A stretch of DNA of 42,368 nucleotides from Bacteroidota bacterium (GCA_022710185.1 JAKLHK010000026.1:1-42368); one strand, 5' to 3'; shown: positions 8,837-17,392, counted from the stretch's first letter. Notes: generated from the sequence alone by a model not told the origin. Made by a program: numbers and translations.

Positions 8837-9766
8837 ATGAGCATCATCTTCAAGGCAGAAAACGTCACCAAGGCCTTCGCCAACCATTTGGCACTGGACA
8901 AAGTGAACGTTGAAGTGCCCGAAGGGAGCATTTTCGGGCTCCTGGGTCCCAATGGGGCGGGCAAGACCACCCTGATCCGGATCATCAACCAGATCACTGC
9001 GCCCGACTCGGGGACGGTGTACCTCGACGGCAGGCCCCTCCATAGGGACGACGTCTATTCCATAGGCTACCTGCCGGAGGAGCGGGGGCTTTACAAGAAG
9101 ATGAAGGTGGGCGAACAGGCCCTCTACCTGGCCCAGCTCAAAGGGTTGTCGCATCATGAGGCCCTGGTACGGCTTCGCGAGTGGTTCACCCGCTTCGAGA
9201 TTCAGGGATGGTGGAACCGCAAGGTTGAAGAACTGTCGAAGGGCATGCAGCAAAAGGTGCAGTTCATCGTTACTGTTGTCCACCGCCCCCGGCTGCTCAT
9301 TTTTGATGAGCCGTTCTCCGGCTTCGATCCCATCAATGTCAACCTCCTCAAGGAAGAGATCCTCCGCCTGAAGGCCGAAGGCAGCACCATACTGTTCAGC
9401 ACCCACAATATGGCTTCAGTGGAAGAGCTCTGCGACCACATCGTGCTGATCAACAAGGCCCAGACGATACTGCACGGGAGCGTTCACGACATCAAGCAGG
9501 CCTATAAGTCGAACACCTTTGAGGCCGACCTCCTGGGCTTCAGCGGCGGGGAGCAGGACCTGCCACTCGAAGGGATCGAGCTGCTTTCCTTCAGCCGTGC
9601 CAACGGCATCGCCAGCGTAAGGGCCCGCCTGGCCCCCGGCCAGAGCCCCAACCAGCTACTCCGCTCCCTGATGCCTCTGGGCCAGGTGCAGGGGTTCCGC
9701 GAGATCATCCCCAGCATGAACGACATCTTTATCCGCAGGGTCAACGAAGACAAGGCCAGGATCTAA
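8837..9766 (+). CDS. ABC transporter ATP-binding protein (NatA-like)
   Basis: This is the ATPase subunit of a two-gene ABC exporter with the permease 12 bases downstream. The 309-residue protein contains Walker A GPNGAGKTT (37-45), a Q-loop region near YLPEERGLYKKM, signature LSKGMQQK (133-140), Walker B LLIFDEPFSG (153-162) and the H-loop STHNM. The EERGLY segment is typical of the NatA/DUF4162 group. The C-terminal 90 residues are the extra domain of that group. By family it exports Na+, drugs or lipids; the substrate cannot be deduced from sequence. The ATG at 8837 is 11 bases after dnaJ. Confidence 0.9.
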   Translation: MSIIFKAENVTKAFANHLALDKVNVEVPEGSIFGLLGPNGAGKTTLIRIINQITAPDSGTVYLDGRPLHRDDVYSIGYLPEERGLYKKMKVGEQALYLAQLKGLSHHEALVRLREWFTRFEIQGWWNRKVEELSKGMQQKVQFIVTVVHRPRLLIFDEPFSGFDPINVNLLKEEILRLKAEGSTILFSTHNMASVEELCDHIVLINKAQTILHGSVHDIKQAYKSNTFEADLLGFSGGEQDLPLEGIELLSFSRANGIASVRARLAPGQSPNQLLRSLMPLGQVQGFREIIPSMNDIFIRRVNEDKARI

Positions 9767-9778
9767 CACCGGTAGCCC

Positions 9779-11107
9779 ATGAAAAAGATCTTCCTCATTA
9801 TCCGCCGAGAATACCTGGTGAGGGTGCGCAAGAAGTCCTTCATCATCATGACCTTTCTTGGCCCCATCCTCATGGCCTCGCTGATGATCGTGCCCATCTG
9901 GCTGGCCCAGAACTCCGACAAGGAATCCAGGCTGGGGATAGTGGACGAATCGGGGCTCTTTGCCGGGAAGTTCCGCGACAGCGAGAACATGAAAGTGACC
10001 TTTCTATCCCCTGACCTGGAGGCCGAAAAACTGAAGTTTGCTCAAAGCGGTCTCGATGTGCTGGTGTACATACCCCGTACCGAGCTGAACGTGCCCGAGA
10101 AGGCCCTGCTCTATTCCGAAAAGCAACCCAGCCTGAATGTTAAGTCCTATGTGCAGGACAACATGAAACGGGAAGTAGAGGCCATGAAACTGGCCGCTTC
10201 CAATATCGATCCCGATATATTGAAATCGGTCAAGACGAAGATCGAGGTCACTACCATCAAGCTCGGTGAGGATGGAGGGGAGCAAAAGACCTTCACCGAG
10301 GTCAGCATGGCTCTTGGATTCATTGGTGGCATCCTGATCTATTTCTTCATCTTCCTCTTCGGATCCCAGGTGATGCGCGGGGTGATCGAGGAGAAGACCA
10401 ACCGCATCGTTGAGGTAATCGTTTCCTCTGTGCGCCCTTTCCAGTTGCTAATGGGCAAAATCGTGGGAGTGGCTCTCGTGGGCCTGACCCAATTCCTCCT
10501 TTGGGTGGTGCTAACCCTGGGCATCGTCACTGTCTTTCAATTGAGTTTCAGCGATACGCTCAGCATGGCCGCGGCCGATGGGGGCCTGTCGGATCCCGGA
10601 AAACTGGTACAGACCGAGATCGCCGCCCCGGTGGCTGATGAGATGAACCAGGGTGTGGCCCAGGTGTTTGAGGTGATCGGATCGGTGAACTGGGTGGTGA
10701 TGATTTTCAGCTTCCTGTTCTACTTCCTGGGTGGATACTTGTTGTATTCCGCCCTGTTCGCGGCCATCGGCTCGGCCGTGGACAACGAAACCGACACCCA
10801 GCAGTTCATGCTACCCATCACCGTGCCGCTCATCCTGGCCATTGTCATGGCCCAATCGGTAGTGGAAAACCCGGAAGGGCCCATGGCCTTCTGGCTATCC
10901 ATTATCCCCCTCACCTCCCCTATCATCATGATGATACGCATCCCCTTCGGGGTTCCCTTTTTCGACCTGGCCCTCTCTATGGGATTGCTGGTGGCCGGCT
11001 TCATCGGAGCCGTATGGCTGGCCGGCAAGATTTACCGTACGGGAATCCTGATGTATGGGAAGAAAGTAACCTACGGGGAACTATTTAAGTGGCTAAGGCA
11101 GAGTTAG
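9779..11107 (+). CDS. ABC-2 type permease (NatB-like)
   Basis: The 442-residue membrane subunit is the partner of the preceding ATPase. One transmembrane helix near residues 22-44 (FIIMTFLGPILMASLMIVPIW) is followed by a soluble extracytoplasmic domain of about 150 residues. Five or so further helices lie between residues 178 and 420. The cytoplasmic motif GVIEEKTNRIVEVIVSSVRP followed by LLMGKI is the hallmark of ABC-2/NatB permeases that couple to the ATPase. The large periplasmic domain after the first helix is typical of the Bacteroidetes ABC-2 exporters. The gene ends next to a perfect AT-rich inverted repeat (11118-11150) shared with convergent corA. Confidence 0.88.
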   Translation: MKKIFLIIRREYLVRVRKKSFIIMTFLGPILMASLMIVPIWLAQNSDKESRLGIVDESGLFAGKFRDSENMKVTFLSPDLEAEKLKFAQSGLDVLVYIPRTELNVPEKALLYSEKQPSLNVKSYVQDNMKREVEAMKLAASNIDPDILKSVKTKIEVTTIKLGEDGGEQKTFTEVSMALGFIGGILIYFFIFLFGSQVMRGVIEEKTNRIVEVIVSSVRPFQLLMGKIVGVALVGLTQFLLWVVLTLGIVTVFQLSFSDTLSMAAADGGLSDPGKLVQTEIAAPVADEMNQGVAQVFEVIGSVNWVVMIFSFLFYFLGGYLLYSALFAAIGSAVDNETDTQQFMLPITVPLILAIVMAQSVVENPEGPMAFWLSIIPLTSPIIMMIRIPFGVPFFDLALSMGLLVAGFIGAVWLAGKIYRTGILMYGKKVTYGELFKWLRQS

Positions 11108-11108
11108 T

Positions 11109-11170
11109 TGATGGCTGATGATTGAAAAATTATTTTGATTTTTCAATCATCAACCATCCATCCCATCAAC
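11109..11170. repeat. Perfect 13-bp inverted repeat in heptamer-derived sequence; possible bidirectional terminator
   Basis: ATGATTGAAAAAT (11118-11130) is exactly mirrored at 11138-11150 around a 7-base AT loop. The flanks read as TTGATGG-like heptamers on the left and their complements (CATCAAC, CCATCAA) on the right. It separates two convergent genes, so it may stop transcription from both sides, although the stem is AT-rich. The same TTGAAAAAT core and heptamers recur on the other side of corA. Confidence 0.6.
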
Positions 11171-11172
11171 CA

Positions 11173-12219
11173 TCACAACCATTTTCTCTTTCGCATATAC
11201 CACAACATCCCCAGGGCGATGACCAGCATAAGGGCCCAGAGTGCAGGGTAGGCCCAGGGGTAGCCCAGCTCCGGCATATGGGTGAAATTCATGCCGTAAA
11301 CCCCGACCAGGAAGGTAAGGGGGATAAAGATGCTGGCTACTACCGTGAGGGTTTTCATCACGGCATTCATGCGGTTCGAGACATGGGTGTGGTGGAGTTC
11401 GAGGAGCATCGGAATGGACTCGGACAGGGCGCGGTACTCTTCGACTGCCTGCCGCAGGTGATCAAGGATATCGCGCAGGTAGGGGTCGGCCCCGGGGCTC
11501 AGCCGTTCCTGCAGCTCAGACTGCAAGTCGCTGAGGCTGGAATACAGGGGAAGCACGACCGGGCGGAAGGCGGCCACCCTGCGGTGCAGGGCAATGATGT
11601 CAGGAAGGGGTCGATCATGGACTTCCTGCATCATCCCTTCCAGCAAACGATCGAAATCGTCGCGCAGGGCCTGCAGGGCAGGAAGGTAATGGTCAGTTAT
11701 CAGGTCCACCAGGCGTAGGAAGAGGTGATCTGCCCCAAAGGTGCGCAGCAGGTTACGCTCATCCTCCAGACGGCGCGCCACCGCTTCGAACAAGGGCTTG
11801 TCGGAGTCGGCGAAGGAAAGGACCAAATCGCCCGACAGCAGCAGGTTCACATGCACCGGAGGCAGGGACGACGTCTCCCAGTCGATGTACTTGAGCGACA
11901 GGAGGAGGGTGCCGTTCGCTGTGCTGAGGGCCGGGGCGTGGCGCACATTGAGTATATCCTCCAGCATCAGGGCACTGAGCCCGAGCTCCTTCCCTATTTT
12001 CTCCATCAGGTCCAGGTCGTGCAGACCACGGACCTCGGTCCAGCACTTTCCCTGCCCACCTGTACAGGCCAGGGAGCCGCTTTCCGCGTCGCGCGAAATG
12101 ACTCCACCGGGGTGGTACAGGTATTGACGGGCTACGACCTTCCGGTGGGCATGGGTTCCGGTGTAGAGCAGGGAACCCGGGGGCAGCCCGGTCTTGTGCA
12201 CACGCTTCGTTTGCGGCAT
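11173..12219 (-). CDS. corA: Magnesium/cobalt transporter CorA
   Basis: CorA forms a homopentameric Mg2+ channel in the cytoplasmic membrane. The 348-residue protein has a large cytoplasmic N-terminal domain (with LSALMLEDILNVRHAP and DLVLSFAD) and a long helical stalk. Two C-terminal transmembrane helices follow, the first (near 285-305) ending in the diagnostic GMN motif within VGVYGMNFTHMPEL. The MPEL loop carries the conserved acidic residue of the outer mouth. The C-terminus RKRKWL is the usual basic tail. It stands alone, opposite in direction to both neighbours, and both flanks carry the same heptamer and TTGAAAAAT repeat type. Confidence 0.95.
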   Translation of the reverse strand: MPQTKRVHKTGLPPGSLLYTGTHAHRKVVARQYLYHPGGVISRDAESGSLACTGGQGKCWTEVRGLHDLDLMEKIGKELGLSALMLEDILNVRHAPALSTANGTLLLSLKYIDWETSSLPPVHVNLLLSGDLVLSFADSDKPLFEAVARRLEDERNLLRTFGADHLFLRLVDLITDHYLPALQALRDDFDRLLEGMMQEVHDRPLPDIIALHRRVAAFRPVVLPLYSSLSDLQSELQERLSPGADPYLRDILDHLRQAVEEYRALSESIPMLLELHHTHVSNRMNAVMKTLTVVASIFIPLTFLVGVYGMNFTHMPELGYPWAYPALWALMLVIALGMLWYMRKRKWL

Positions 12220-12243
12220 AACTGGTTCTTTCTACAAAAATAC

Positions 12244-12371
12244 TTGATGGTTGATGGTTGATGGTTGAAAAATCGTATTGATTTTTCATACTCGGGCCCC
12301 CTCCGAAAATCACTTGTGGTGGATTAGAGACTGAAAAATCAAATCAAAAATGAACCAACAACCATGAACCA
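12244..12371. repeat. Heptamer arrays in inverted orientation around hairpins
   Basis: Three exact TTGATGG units (12244-12264) lead into TTGAAAAATC, with GATTTTTCA after a 5-base loop (a 9-bp hairpin around 12266-12288). After about 60 bases a second TGAAAAATC copy is followed by complementary-type heptamers TGAACCA, ACAACCA, TGAACCA (12351-12371). The unit closely resembles the sequence at 11109-11170. It fills the divergent gap between corA and the response-regulator gene. Confidence 0.7.
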
Positions 12372-12382
12372 TCAGCATCCCG

Positions 12383-12390
12383 TATATTAG
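12383..12390 (+). promoter_or_regulatory. Probable -7 element of the NtrC-like regulator gene
   Basis: TATATTAG differs from TAnnTTTG at one position and lies 19 bases upstream of the ATG at 12409. This gives a very short leader. The -33 region is occupied by heptamer repeat sequence with no clear TTTG. Confidence 0.35.
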
Positions 12391-12408
12391 CGCATTGATG
12401 TACCAATT

Positions 12409-13605
12409 ATGGCCCGGACGAAAAAGCCCATTGCTCATATTCTCATCGTGGATGACGAGCGCTCCATCCGCAACACCCTGCGCGATATCCTTGAATACGA
12501 AAACTACGAGGTGAGCGATGCACCGGATGGGGCCACGGCCCTGGAAAAGGCCTCCCAGACCGCCTTCGATGTCATACTCTGCGATATTAAAATGCCGGAG
12601 ATGGATGGTATTGAGGTGCTGGAGCGCCTGCAGGAGATAGGCGACGTCCCGGTGGTGATGATCTCGGGGCATGGGACCATTGACACGGCAGTGGAAGCAA
12701 TCAAGAAGGGCGCATACGATTACATAGCCAAGCCACTGGATCTCAACCGCCTGTTGGTCACGGTCAGGAATGCCATGGACCGTTCCAGCCTGGTGCAGGA
12801 AACCCGTCGGTTGAAGCGCCAGGTGAGCCGCACGTATGAGATGATCGGGGAATCGGGACCGATGCGGGAGATCAGGACCATGATCGACCGGGTGGCGCCC
12901 ACCGATGCCCGGGTGCTGATTACCGGGTCGAACGGCACCGGTAAGGAGCTGGTGGCGCGTTGGCTGCATGAAAAAAGTCAGCGGGCCTCGGGCCCCTTCA
13001 TCGAAGTGAACTGCGCCGCCATCCCTTCTGAGCTCATCGAGAGCCAGCTCTTTGGACATGAGAAGGGTTCCTTCACCTCCGCCGAGCGCCAGCGCAAGGG
13101 CGATTTTGAGGTGGCCAACGGGGGCACCCTGTTCCTTGATGAGATCGGCGACATGAGCCTCAGCGCCCAGGCCAAGGTTTTGAGGGCACTGCAGGAAAAC
13201 AAGATTACCCGGGTGGGGGGAGAGAAGGCTATTCCTGTGGATGTGAGGATACTCGCCGCCACTAACAAGAACCTCCGGGAGGAGATCCGCAGGAATACCT
13301 TCCGTGAGGACCTGTACCACCGCCTGAGCGTCATTCTGATCCACGTGCCATCGCTGAACGAACGAATCGAAGATATTCCCTTGTTAGCCAATCATTTTCT
13401 CGATCAGATCCTCGAGGAGCAAGGCCGGGCCGGGATGGAATTCCTGTCGGAAGCCCTGGAGGCACTGCAACGCATCACCTGGACCGGCAACGTACGCGAG
13501 CTGCGCAACGTTGTGGAACGACTGGCCATCCTCTGCGACCGTGAGATCAGTGCTGCCGATGTGGAACGCTATGCCATGCCGATAGGGGGGCTATCGGATA
13601 TCTGA
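12409..13605 (+). CDS. NtrC-family response regulator without DNA-binding domain
   Basis: The 398-residue protein has a receiver domain (about 8-125, phosphoacceptor Asp59 in ILCDIKMPEMDG) and a sigma-54-interacting AAA+ domain. Walker A is GSNGTGKE (173-180), the L1 loop GSFTSA (220-225) and Walker B TLFLDEIGD (240-248). The arginine-finger region FREDLYHRLSV and WTGNVRELRNVVERL follow. The L1 loop differs from canonical GAFTGA in two positions; GAFTSA-type loops occur in Bacteroidetes homologues as I recall them. The protein stops soon after the AAA+ lid, so no Fis-type helix-turn-helix is present. It may bind sigma-54 or another partner without specific DNA sites. The last codons and the stop lie inside a heptamer array. 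No partner kinase gene adjoins it. Confidence 0.9.
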   Translation: MARTKKPIAHILIVDDERSIRNTLRDILEYENYEVSDAPDGATALEKASQTAFDVILCDIKMPEMDGIEVLERLQEIGDVPVVMISGHGTIDTAVEAIKKGAYDYIAKPLDLNRLLVTVRNAMDRSSLVQETRRLKRQVSRTYEMIGESGPMREIRTMIDRVAPTDARVLITGSNGTGKELVARWLHEKSQRASGPFIEVNCAAIPSELIESQLFGHEKGSFTSAERQRKGDFEVANGGTLFLDEIGDMSLSAQAKVLRALQENKITRVGGEKAIPVDVRILAATNKNLREEIRRNTFREDLYHRLSVILIHVPSLNERIEDIPLLANHFLDQILEEQGRAGMEFLSEALEALQRITWTGNVRELRNVVERLAILCDREISAADVERYAMPIGGLSDI

Positions 13606-13649
13606 TATCCGATATCTGATATCTGATATCTGATATCTGATATCTGATA
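13594..13649. repeat. Tandem heptamer array (TCTGATA)8
   Basis: Eight consecutive 7-base units occupy 13594-13649: TCGGATA, TCTGATA, TCCGATA, then five exact TCTGATA. The first 12 bases belong to the coding sequence of the response regulator, whose TGA stop (13603-13605) is supplied by the second unit. The sequence is also nearly palindromic (GATATC), so it can form hairpins. Confidence 0.9.
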
Positions 13650-13682
13650 TACAGAGGCTTTGGATGGGTAAACCTGACAATT

Positions 13683-13731
13683 AACTCCTCACTCTCACCT
13701 TTTCACTTCTAACTTCTAACTCCTAACTCCA
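13683..13731. repeat. Degenerate heptamer array (AACTYCT)7
   Basis: Seven successive 7-base units read AACTCCT, CACTCTC, ACCTTTT, CACTTCT, AACTTCT, AACTCCT, AACTCCA. The period is exact although the unit drifts. It lies 35 bases beyond the TCTGATA array in the same gap. Confidence 0.65.
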
Positions 13732-13804
13732 AGTACTTCAGGCACTCCACCTGCTCCCCTGAACACCCCCGCCCTTCGATTGTTTATGAGGGTAAACAGC
13801 AGCA

Positions 13805-14515
13805 ATGAAGACCGTTTTTCACGCCGCGGGAAGCCGGGGCCATGCCGACCACGGATGGCTCGACTCGCACCATACCTTCAGTTTTGCAGGATATTACGAT
13901 CCGGAGCGTATGCATTTCGGAGTGTTGCGCGTACTCAACGATGACGTGGTGGCCCCGGGCATGGGCTTTGGCCGCCATCCACACGACAATATGGAGATCA
14001 TCTCCCTGCCCCTGGAAGGCGACCTGGAGCACAAAGACAGCATGGGCAACCAGGCCGTGATACGGGAAGGCGATATTCAGGTGATGAGTGCAGGGACCGG
14101 CATACAGCACAGCGAATACAACGCCAACGTTGACCGGCCGGTGAAGTTTCTTCAGATATGGCTCTTCCCCCGGCAGCGCAACGTGAAACCGCGTTACGAC
14201 CAGCTCTCCATCAAGGACATTGCCCAGCCCGAGGCATTCTATCAGATCCTTTCCCCAGAACCCTCAGACCAGGGCGTGTGGATCCATCAGGACGCCTGGT
14301 TTCATCTGGGCCGCTTCGAGCGTCCGGCTGGCCTGACCCATACCCTCCAGCGCGAAGGCAACGGACTGTATGTGTTCGTGATCGAAGGCGAGGCCACAGC
14401 GGCCGGTCACCGCCTTAGCCGCCGCGACGGGCTGGGCATAGAGGATACACTCACGGTAGACTTCAGTATCGGAGCCCACAGCACCCTGCTGCTGATGGAA
14501 GTGCCGATGCGGTAG
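13805..14515 (+). CDS. Pirin family protein (bicupin)
   Basis: The 236-residue product is a pirin/YhaK-like bicupin, a family of metal-binding proteins that includes quercetin 2,3-dioxygenases and redox sensors. The N-terminal cupin has GFGRHPHDNMEII (His58, His60) and GTGIQHSEYN (His102, Glu104), which form the metal site. LQIWLFPRQRNVKPRYDQ follows, a typical pirin signature. The C-terminal cupin is less conserved and lacks a visible metal site, as usual. No signal peptide is present, so it is cytoplasmic. It is a single gene between repeat-rich gaps; the physiological substrate is unknown. Confidence 0.92.
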   Translation: MKTVFHAAGSRGHADHGWLDSHHTFSFAGYYDPERMHFGVLRVLNDDVVAPGMGFGRHPHDNMEIISLPLEGDLEHKDSMGNQAVIREGDIQVMSAGTGIQHSEYNANVDRPVKFLQIWLFPRQRNVKPRYDQLSIKDIAQPEAFYQILSPEPSDQGVWIHQDAWFHLGRFERPAGLTHTLQREGNGLYVFVIEGEATAAGHRLSRRDGLGIEDTLTVDFSIGAHSTLLLMEVPMR

Positions 14516-14526
14516 GAGGCAACCAT

Positions 14527-14560
14527 AGTCCCCCGTTGAAAGGGGATTTAGAGGGATGTT
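14527..14560. repeat. Dispersed repeat with C-run/G-run hairpin
   Basis: The segment has the layout TCCCCC, short spacer, AGGGGA, TTTAG, AGGGATGTT. It resembles a short C-rich/G-rich intergenic repeat I remember from many bacterial genomes, here in degenerate form. It can fold into a small hairpin and might end pirin transcription. Only one copy is in the window. Confidence 0.35.
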
Positions 14561-14630
14561 GAATATCGAATAAAGCTTGTCCGCCTACTGGAGGAATCAA
14601 CGATCCAAGCTATCAGAAGGAAATAGAATA

Positions 14631-14658
14631 ATGAACACTGAACATAGAACATAGAACA
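14631..14658. repeat. Heptamer array (TAGAACA)4
   Basis: Four consecutive units ATGAACA, CTGAACA, TAGAACA, TAGAACA end two bases before the stop codon of the leftward GH25 gene. Confidence 0.7.
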
Positions 14659-14660
14659 TA

Positions 14661-15428
14661 TCACCGCTTTAACACCAGGTCAACCAGGCTGACCTCCGGG
14701 TGCAGGCGGTTCATATCCACCCCGCCCCGGATCCCGGGTACCTTTCCCTTGTCGGTGTATTGCCAGATGACGTAATCACAGGATGGTTTGCGCTTCATGG
14801 ACGAAATCCAGTACTGATGCTCCGGGATTTCGTTTTCGAGGTATTTGCGGTAGAAATCGCAGGCACAATAGATGATCGGCCTCACCCCAAGCTGACGTTC
14901 CACCTCTTTACTGAACGCCCTGACTTCCTTTCGGATCCAATCGGCAGATGGCATCCTGCGGGAATATTCCACATCCAGAACGGGGATAAGGTCACCCTTA
15001 CCTGGATCCGCCACCTTCAGAAAATGCCGTGCCTGGTCGCCTCCCGGGCTGCGAAAGCTGAAGAAATGGTAGGCCCCGCATACGATGCCCCGCTCACGGG
15101 CTTCCCTGATGTGGTTCCTGTACCTCGTGTCTTTATGGGTAATCCCTTCTGTCGCCTTGAAAATGATGAAATCCGGCGGGTCGTTGGCCACGAGCCGGTC
15201 CCAGTCCACTTGCCGCTGGTGGTGCGAGAGATCGAGGCCCCAAACCCGCTTTCCGGAAGGGGGCAACACCTCCTTTAGTCGCTCATCACCCCAGATCCGG
15301 ACATAGAGTCGCTCCCCCACGCCCATCACCTGATCCCGGCTCAGTTCCCACCCGACGATGGTGAGGAGAACCAGCAGGAGACCTCCCAGGGAACGGGCCA
15401 TCCTGCGTTTGATGCGTCTGGGTAGCAT
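14661..15428 (-). CDS. GH25 family lysozyme (muramidase), membrane-anchored
   Basis: Glycoside hydrolase family 25 enzymes cut the MurNAc-GlcNAc beta-1,4 bond of peptidoglycan. The 255-residue protein has a basic N-terminus and one hydrophobic helix (residues 14-28), a signal anchor or signal peptide. The GH25 barrel begins with GLDLSHHQ, where Asp66 is a family catalytic residue. KATEG, CGAYHFFS and VLDVEYS with Asp152 and Glu154 follow, the DxE pair of the active site. Later IIYCACDFYRKYL and WQYTDKGKVPGI match the family. All catalytic residues are present. It may remodel the cell's own wall. It is transcribed leftwards like the helicase gene upstream of it. Confidence 0.93.
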   Translation of the reverse strand: MLPRRIKRRMARSLGGLLLVLLTIVGWELSRDQVMGVGERLYVRIWGDERLKEVLPPSGKRVWGLDLSHHQRQVDWDRLVANDPPDFIIFKATEGITHKDTRYRNHIREARERGIVCGAYHFFSFRSPGGDQARHFLKVADPGKGDLIPVLDVEYSRRMPSADWIRKEVRAFSKEVERQLGVRPIIYCACDFYRKYLENEIPEHQYWISSMKRKPSCDYVIWQYTDKGKVPGIRGGVDMNRLHPEVSLVDLVLKR

Positions 15429-15455
15429 ATTCGTGTTTATTCCCTCCTTTCCCTC

Positions 15456-15479
15456 TTGCTGTTGCTCTTGCTCTTGCTT
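15456..15479. repeat. Short hexamer array (TTGCTC)4
   Basis: Units TTGCTG, TTGCTC, TTGCTC, TTGCTT lie directly after the stop of the PIF1-like gene (minus strand), in the 51-base gap before the GH25 start. This gap shows no clear promoter. Confidence 0.55.
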
Positions 15480-17195
15480 CTACTCCCGTGCGCCTCCCGG
15501 TCCAGGCTGCTTTTTGGACGGCTTACGGCCCCTGCCTTTTCCCTTCCCTTGTCCGGCCGCGGCATTGGACTTTTTCTGCATCCCGGCTTTTTCCTTTTTC
15601 GCTGCCTTTCGGGCAGTCAGTACTTCCTGCACCCAGGCTTCACGCTGCTTGTACCTGGCGGAAAACACTTTCAGGAACCTGCGGAGCAGGGGATGGTCCG
15701 GTTCCCCGTAATGCGCTGATGCCTGGAGATAGGCATCCCAGGCGGCTACGAAGTCCCCTGCCCTGGCCAGGGCCAGCGCCCTCCGGCTGAGCCGGTCGGC
15801 CATTCCCCGCTGGATATGCCGGAGGATCAAGGTCTCCGGGGTTTCCCTGCGGGCATACTCCAGTGCATCCTGGTCTACAATGATCTGAGGCGCGGAAACC
15901 CTGGAGAGCAGGACCAGTCCTTCCAGGCTGGTGCACCGGCTCAGTGCGACATACACCTGACCGGCGGTAAAGGCCTGGCTGAGGTCGGCGATTACCCGCT
16001 CGAAGGTCAGGCCCTGGCTTTTATGCACGGTGATGGCCCAGGCCAGTTTGAGCGGGAGCTGTTCGAAGGTCCCGACCACCTCTTCTTCGATCCGTCGGGT
16101 TTCGGGCCTGAAGGTGTACCTTATGTTTTCCCAGCGCAGCCGCTCCACGATAAAGGACTCGCCCCCTTCACATTGCACCCTGACCCTTTCTTCTTCTATG
16201 GCGAGGATGCGGCCCAGCTTGCCGTTATGGAACTGGCGGGGGTATTCCGGATCGTTCTTAACGAACATCACCTGGGCGCCCACCTTCAGTTCCAGCTCCT
16301 CGTCCGTGGGCCTGGACTTTTCCGGGAACTCGCCCTTGATCACGGCTTCGAAGGCGTGGATATCCCCTTCGAGCTGCTCAAGGTGTCGGGCGTTGATCTG
16401 GGATGCCTGGATGTTGTGCGTACACAGGGTGATGTAGTCTTCCCGATCCGGCTGAAAATGCGGGCTCAGCCGGGTGTCGAGTATCCTGAGGTCCTGGGGC
16501 GACACCTGCCCGATACGGACCCGGTTCAGCAGGTCGATGAACGCCTGTTCTTTCTGGCGATAGATCTTTTTCAGCTCGATATACACCGGGGCGCCCTCCC
16601 GGATGACCCTGGCACTGAAGAAATGTACCGAAGGGTAGAATTGCCTCAGGATGTCCTTTTCCTCCTTGCCCACGGCCGGAGGGAGCTGGAAGTTATCCCC
16701 GATGAGCACCACCTGGACGCCGCCGAAAGGGAGGTGTTTCTTATTTCGGAACACCCGGAGCACCCTGTCTATCACGTCCAGGGTATCGCAGCGCACCATG
16801 GAAACCTCGTCGATGACCAGGAGCTGCATGCTGCGCAGCAGGTCCAGCTTCTGCTTGCGGTACCTGAAGGTGGAGAAGATATCGGGGCCTCCCTTGGACC
16901 TCAGGTCGCTGAGGCCGGGATCCTCCGGGATGAAGGGCCGCAGGGGCAGGTTGAAGAAGGAATGCAGGGTCATTCCCCCGGCATTGATGGCGGCAACCCC
17001 GGTGGGGGCGAGCACGACGGTGTTCCTGTGGCATGTCTCCCGGATATACTTCAGGAAGGTCGTCTTCCCGGTGCCGGCTTTGCCGGTGAGGAAGATGAGG
17101 GGGTGCAGGGTTTCCACCAGCGCCGCGGCGTTGTTGAACTCGGGATTGGATGGATCCAGCACGAGGCCGTCAATTGCAGGGAAACCGGGATTCAT
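15480..17195 (-). CDS. PIF1-like SF1B DNA helicase
   Basis: The 571-residue protein is a PIF1/RecD-like 5'-3' helicase. Walker A is LTGKAGTGKTT (36-46), motif Ia APTGVAAINAGG, with LHSFF after it. Walker B is VIDEVSM (127-133) and motif III GDNFQLPP. The C-terminal UvrD_C_2-type region has AWAITVHKSQGLTFERV and VYVALSRCTSLEGLVLL. The last 40 residues are Lys/Arg/Gly-rich (KAAKKEKAG to KGKGRGRK), probably a DNA- or RNA-binding tail. Related helicases resolve G-quadruplexes and lagging-strand structures in Bacteroides. The gene is on its own promoter or read from upstream; GH25 follows after 51 bases. Confidence 0.9.
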   Translation of the reverse strand: MNPGFPAIDGLVLDPSNPEFNNAAALVETLHPLIFLTGKAGTGKTTFLKYIRETCHRNTVVLAPTGVAAINAGGMTLHSFFNLPLRPFIPEDPGLSDLRSKGGPDIFSTFRYRKQKLDLLRSMQLLVIDEVSMVRCDTLDVIDRVLRVFRNKKHLPFGGVQVVLIGDNFQLPPAVGKEEKDILRQFYPSVHFFSARVIREGAPVYIELKKIYRQKEQAFIDLLNRVRIGQVSPQDLRILDTRLSPHFQPDREDYITLCTHNIQASQINARHLEQLEGDIHAFEAVIKGEFPEKSRPTDEELELKVGAQVMFVKNDPEYPRQFHNGKLGRILAIEEERVRVQCEGGESFIVERLRWENIRYTFRPETRRIEEEVVGTFEQLPLKLAWAITVHKSQGLTFERVIADLSQAFTAGQVYVALSRCTSLEGLVLLSRVSAPQIIVDQDALEYARRETPETLILRHIQRGMADRLSRRALALARAGDFVAAWDAYLQASAHYGEPDHPLLRRFLKVFSARYKQREAWVQEVLTARKAAKKEKAGMQKKSNAAAGQGKGKGRGRKPSKKQPGPGGARE

Positions 17196-17392
17196 GTAAG
17201 TGGATTGAAGCGCGCCAATAAAGGCGGAAGGTATGCATTTTACCAGTTCCGTTATCGGAAAAAGGAGAATCGGTTCAGGTCCGTGGCCTCATAAACGATA
17301 GATACGGAAATGCTGAGATACACAACTCTTCCCCGCAACCTGGATAGGGCGGCACATGGGGGAAGAGCGGTAAAGGGAGGCAGGCCCCCGTC

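Noticed and set aside
13594..13731. Possible CRISPR array
   Set aside because: Repeats are 7 bases with no spacers and no cas genes are nearby.
15816..17294. Plus-strand open frame of 492 codons
   Set aside because: It lies opposite the PIF1-like helicase gene, whose motifs are unmistakable; it is an effect of GC-rich codon use.
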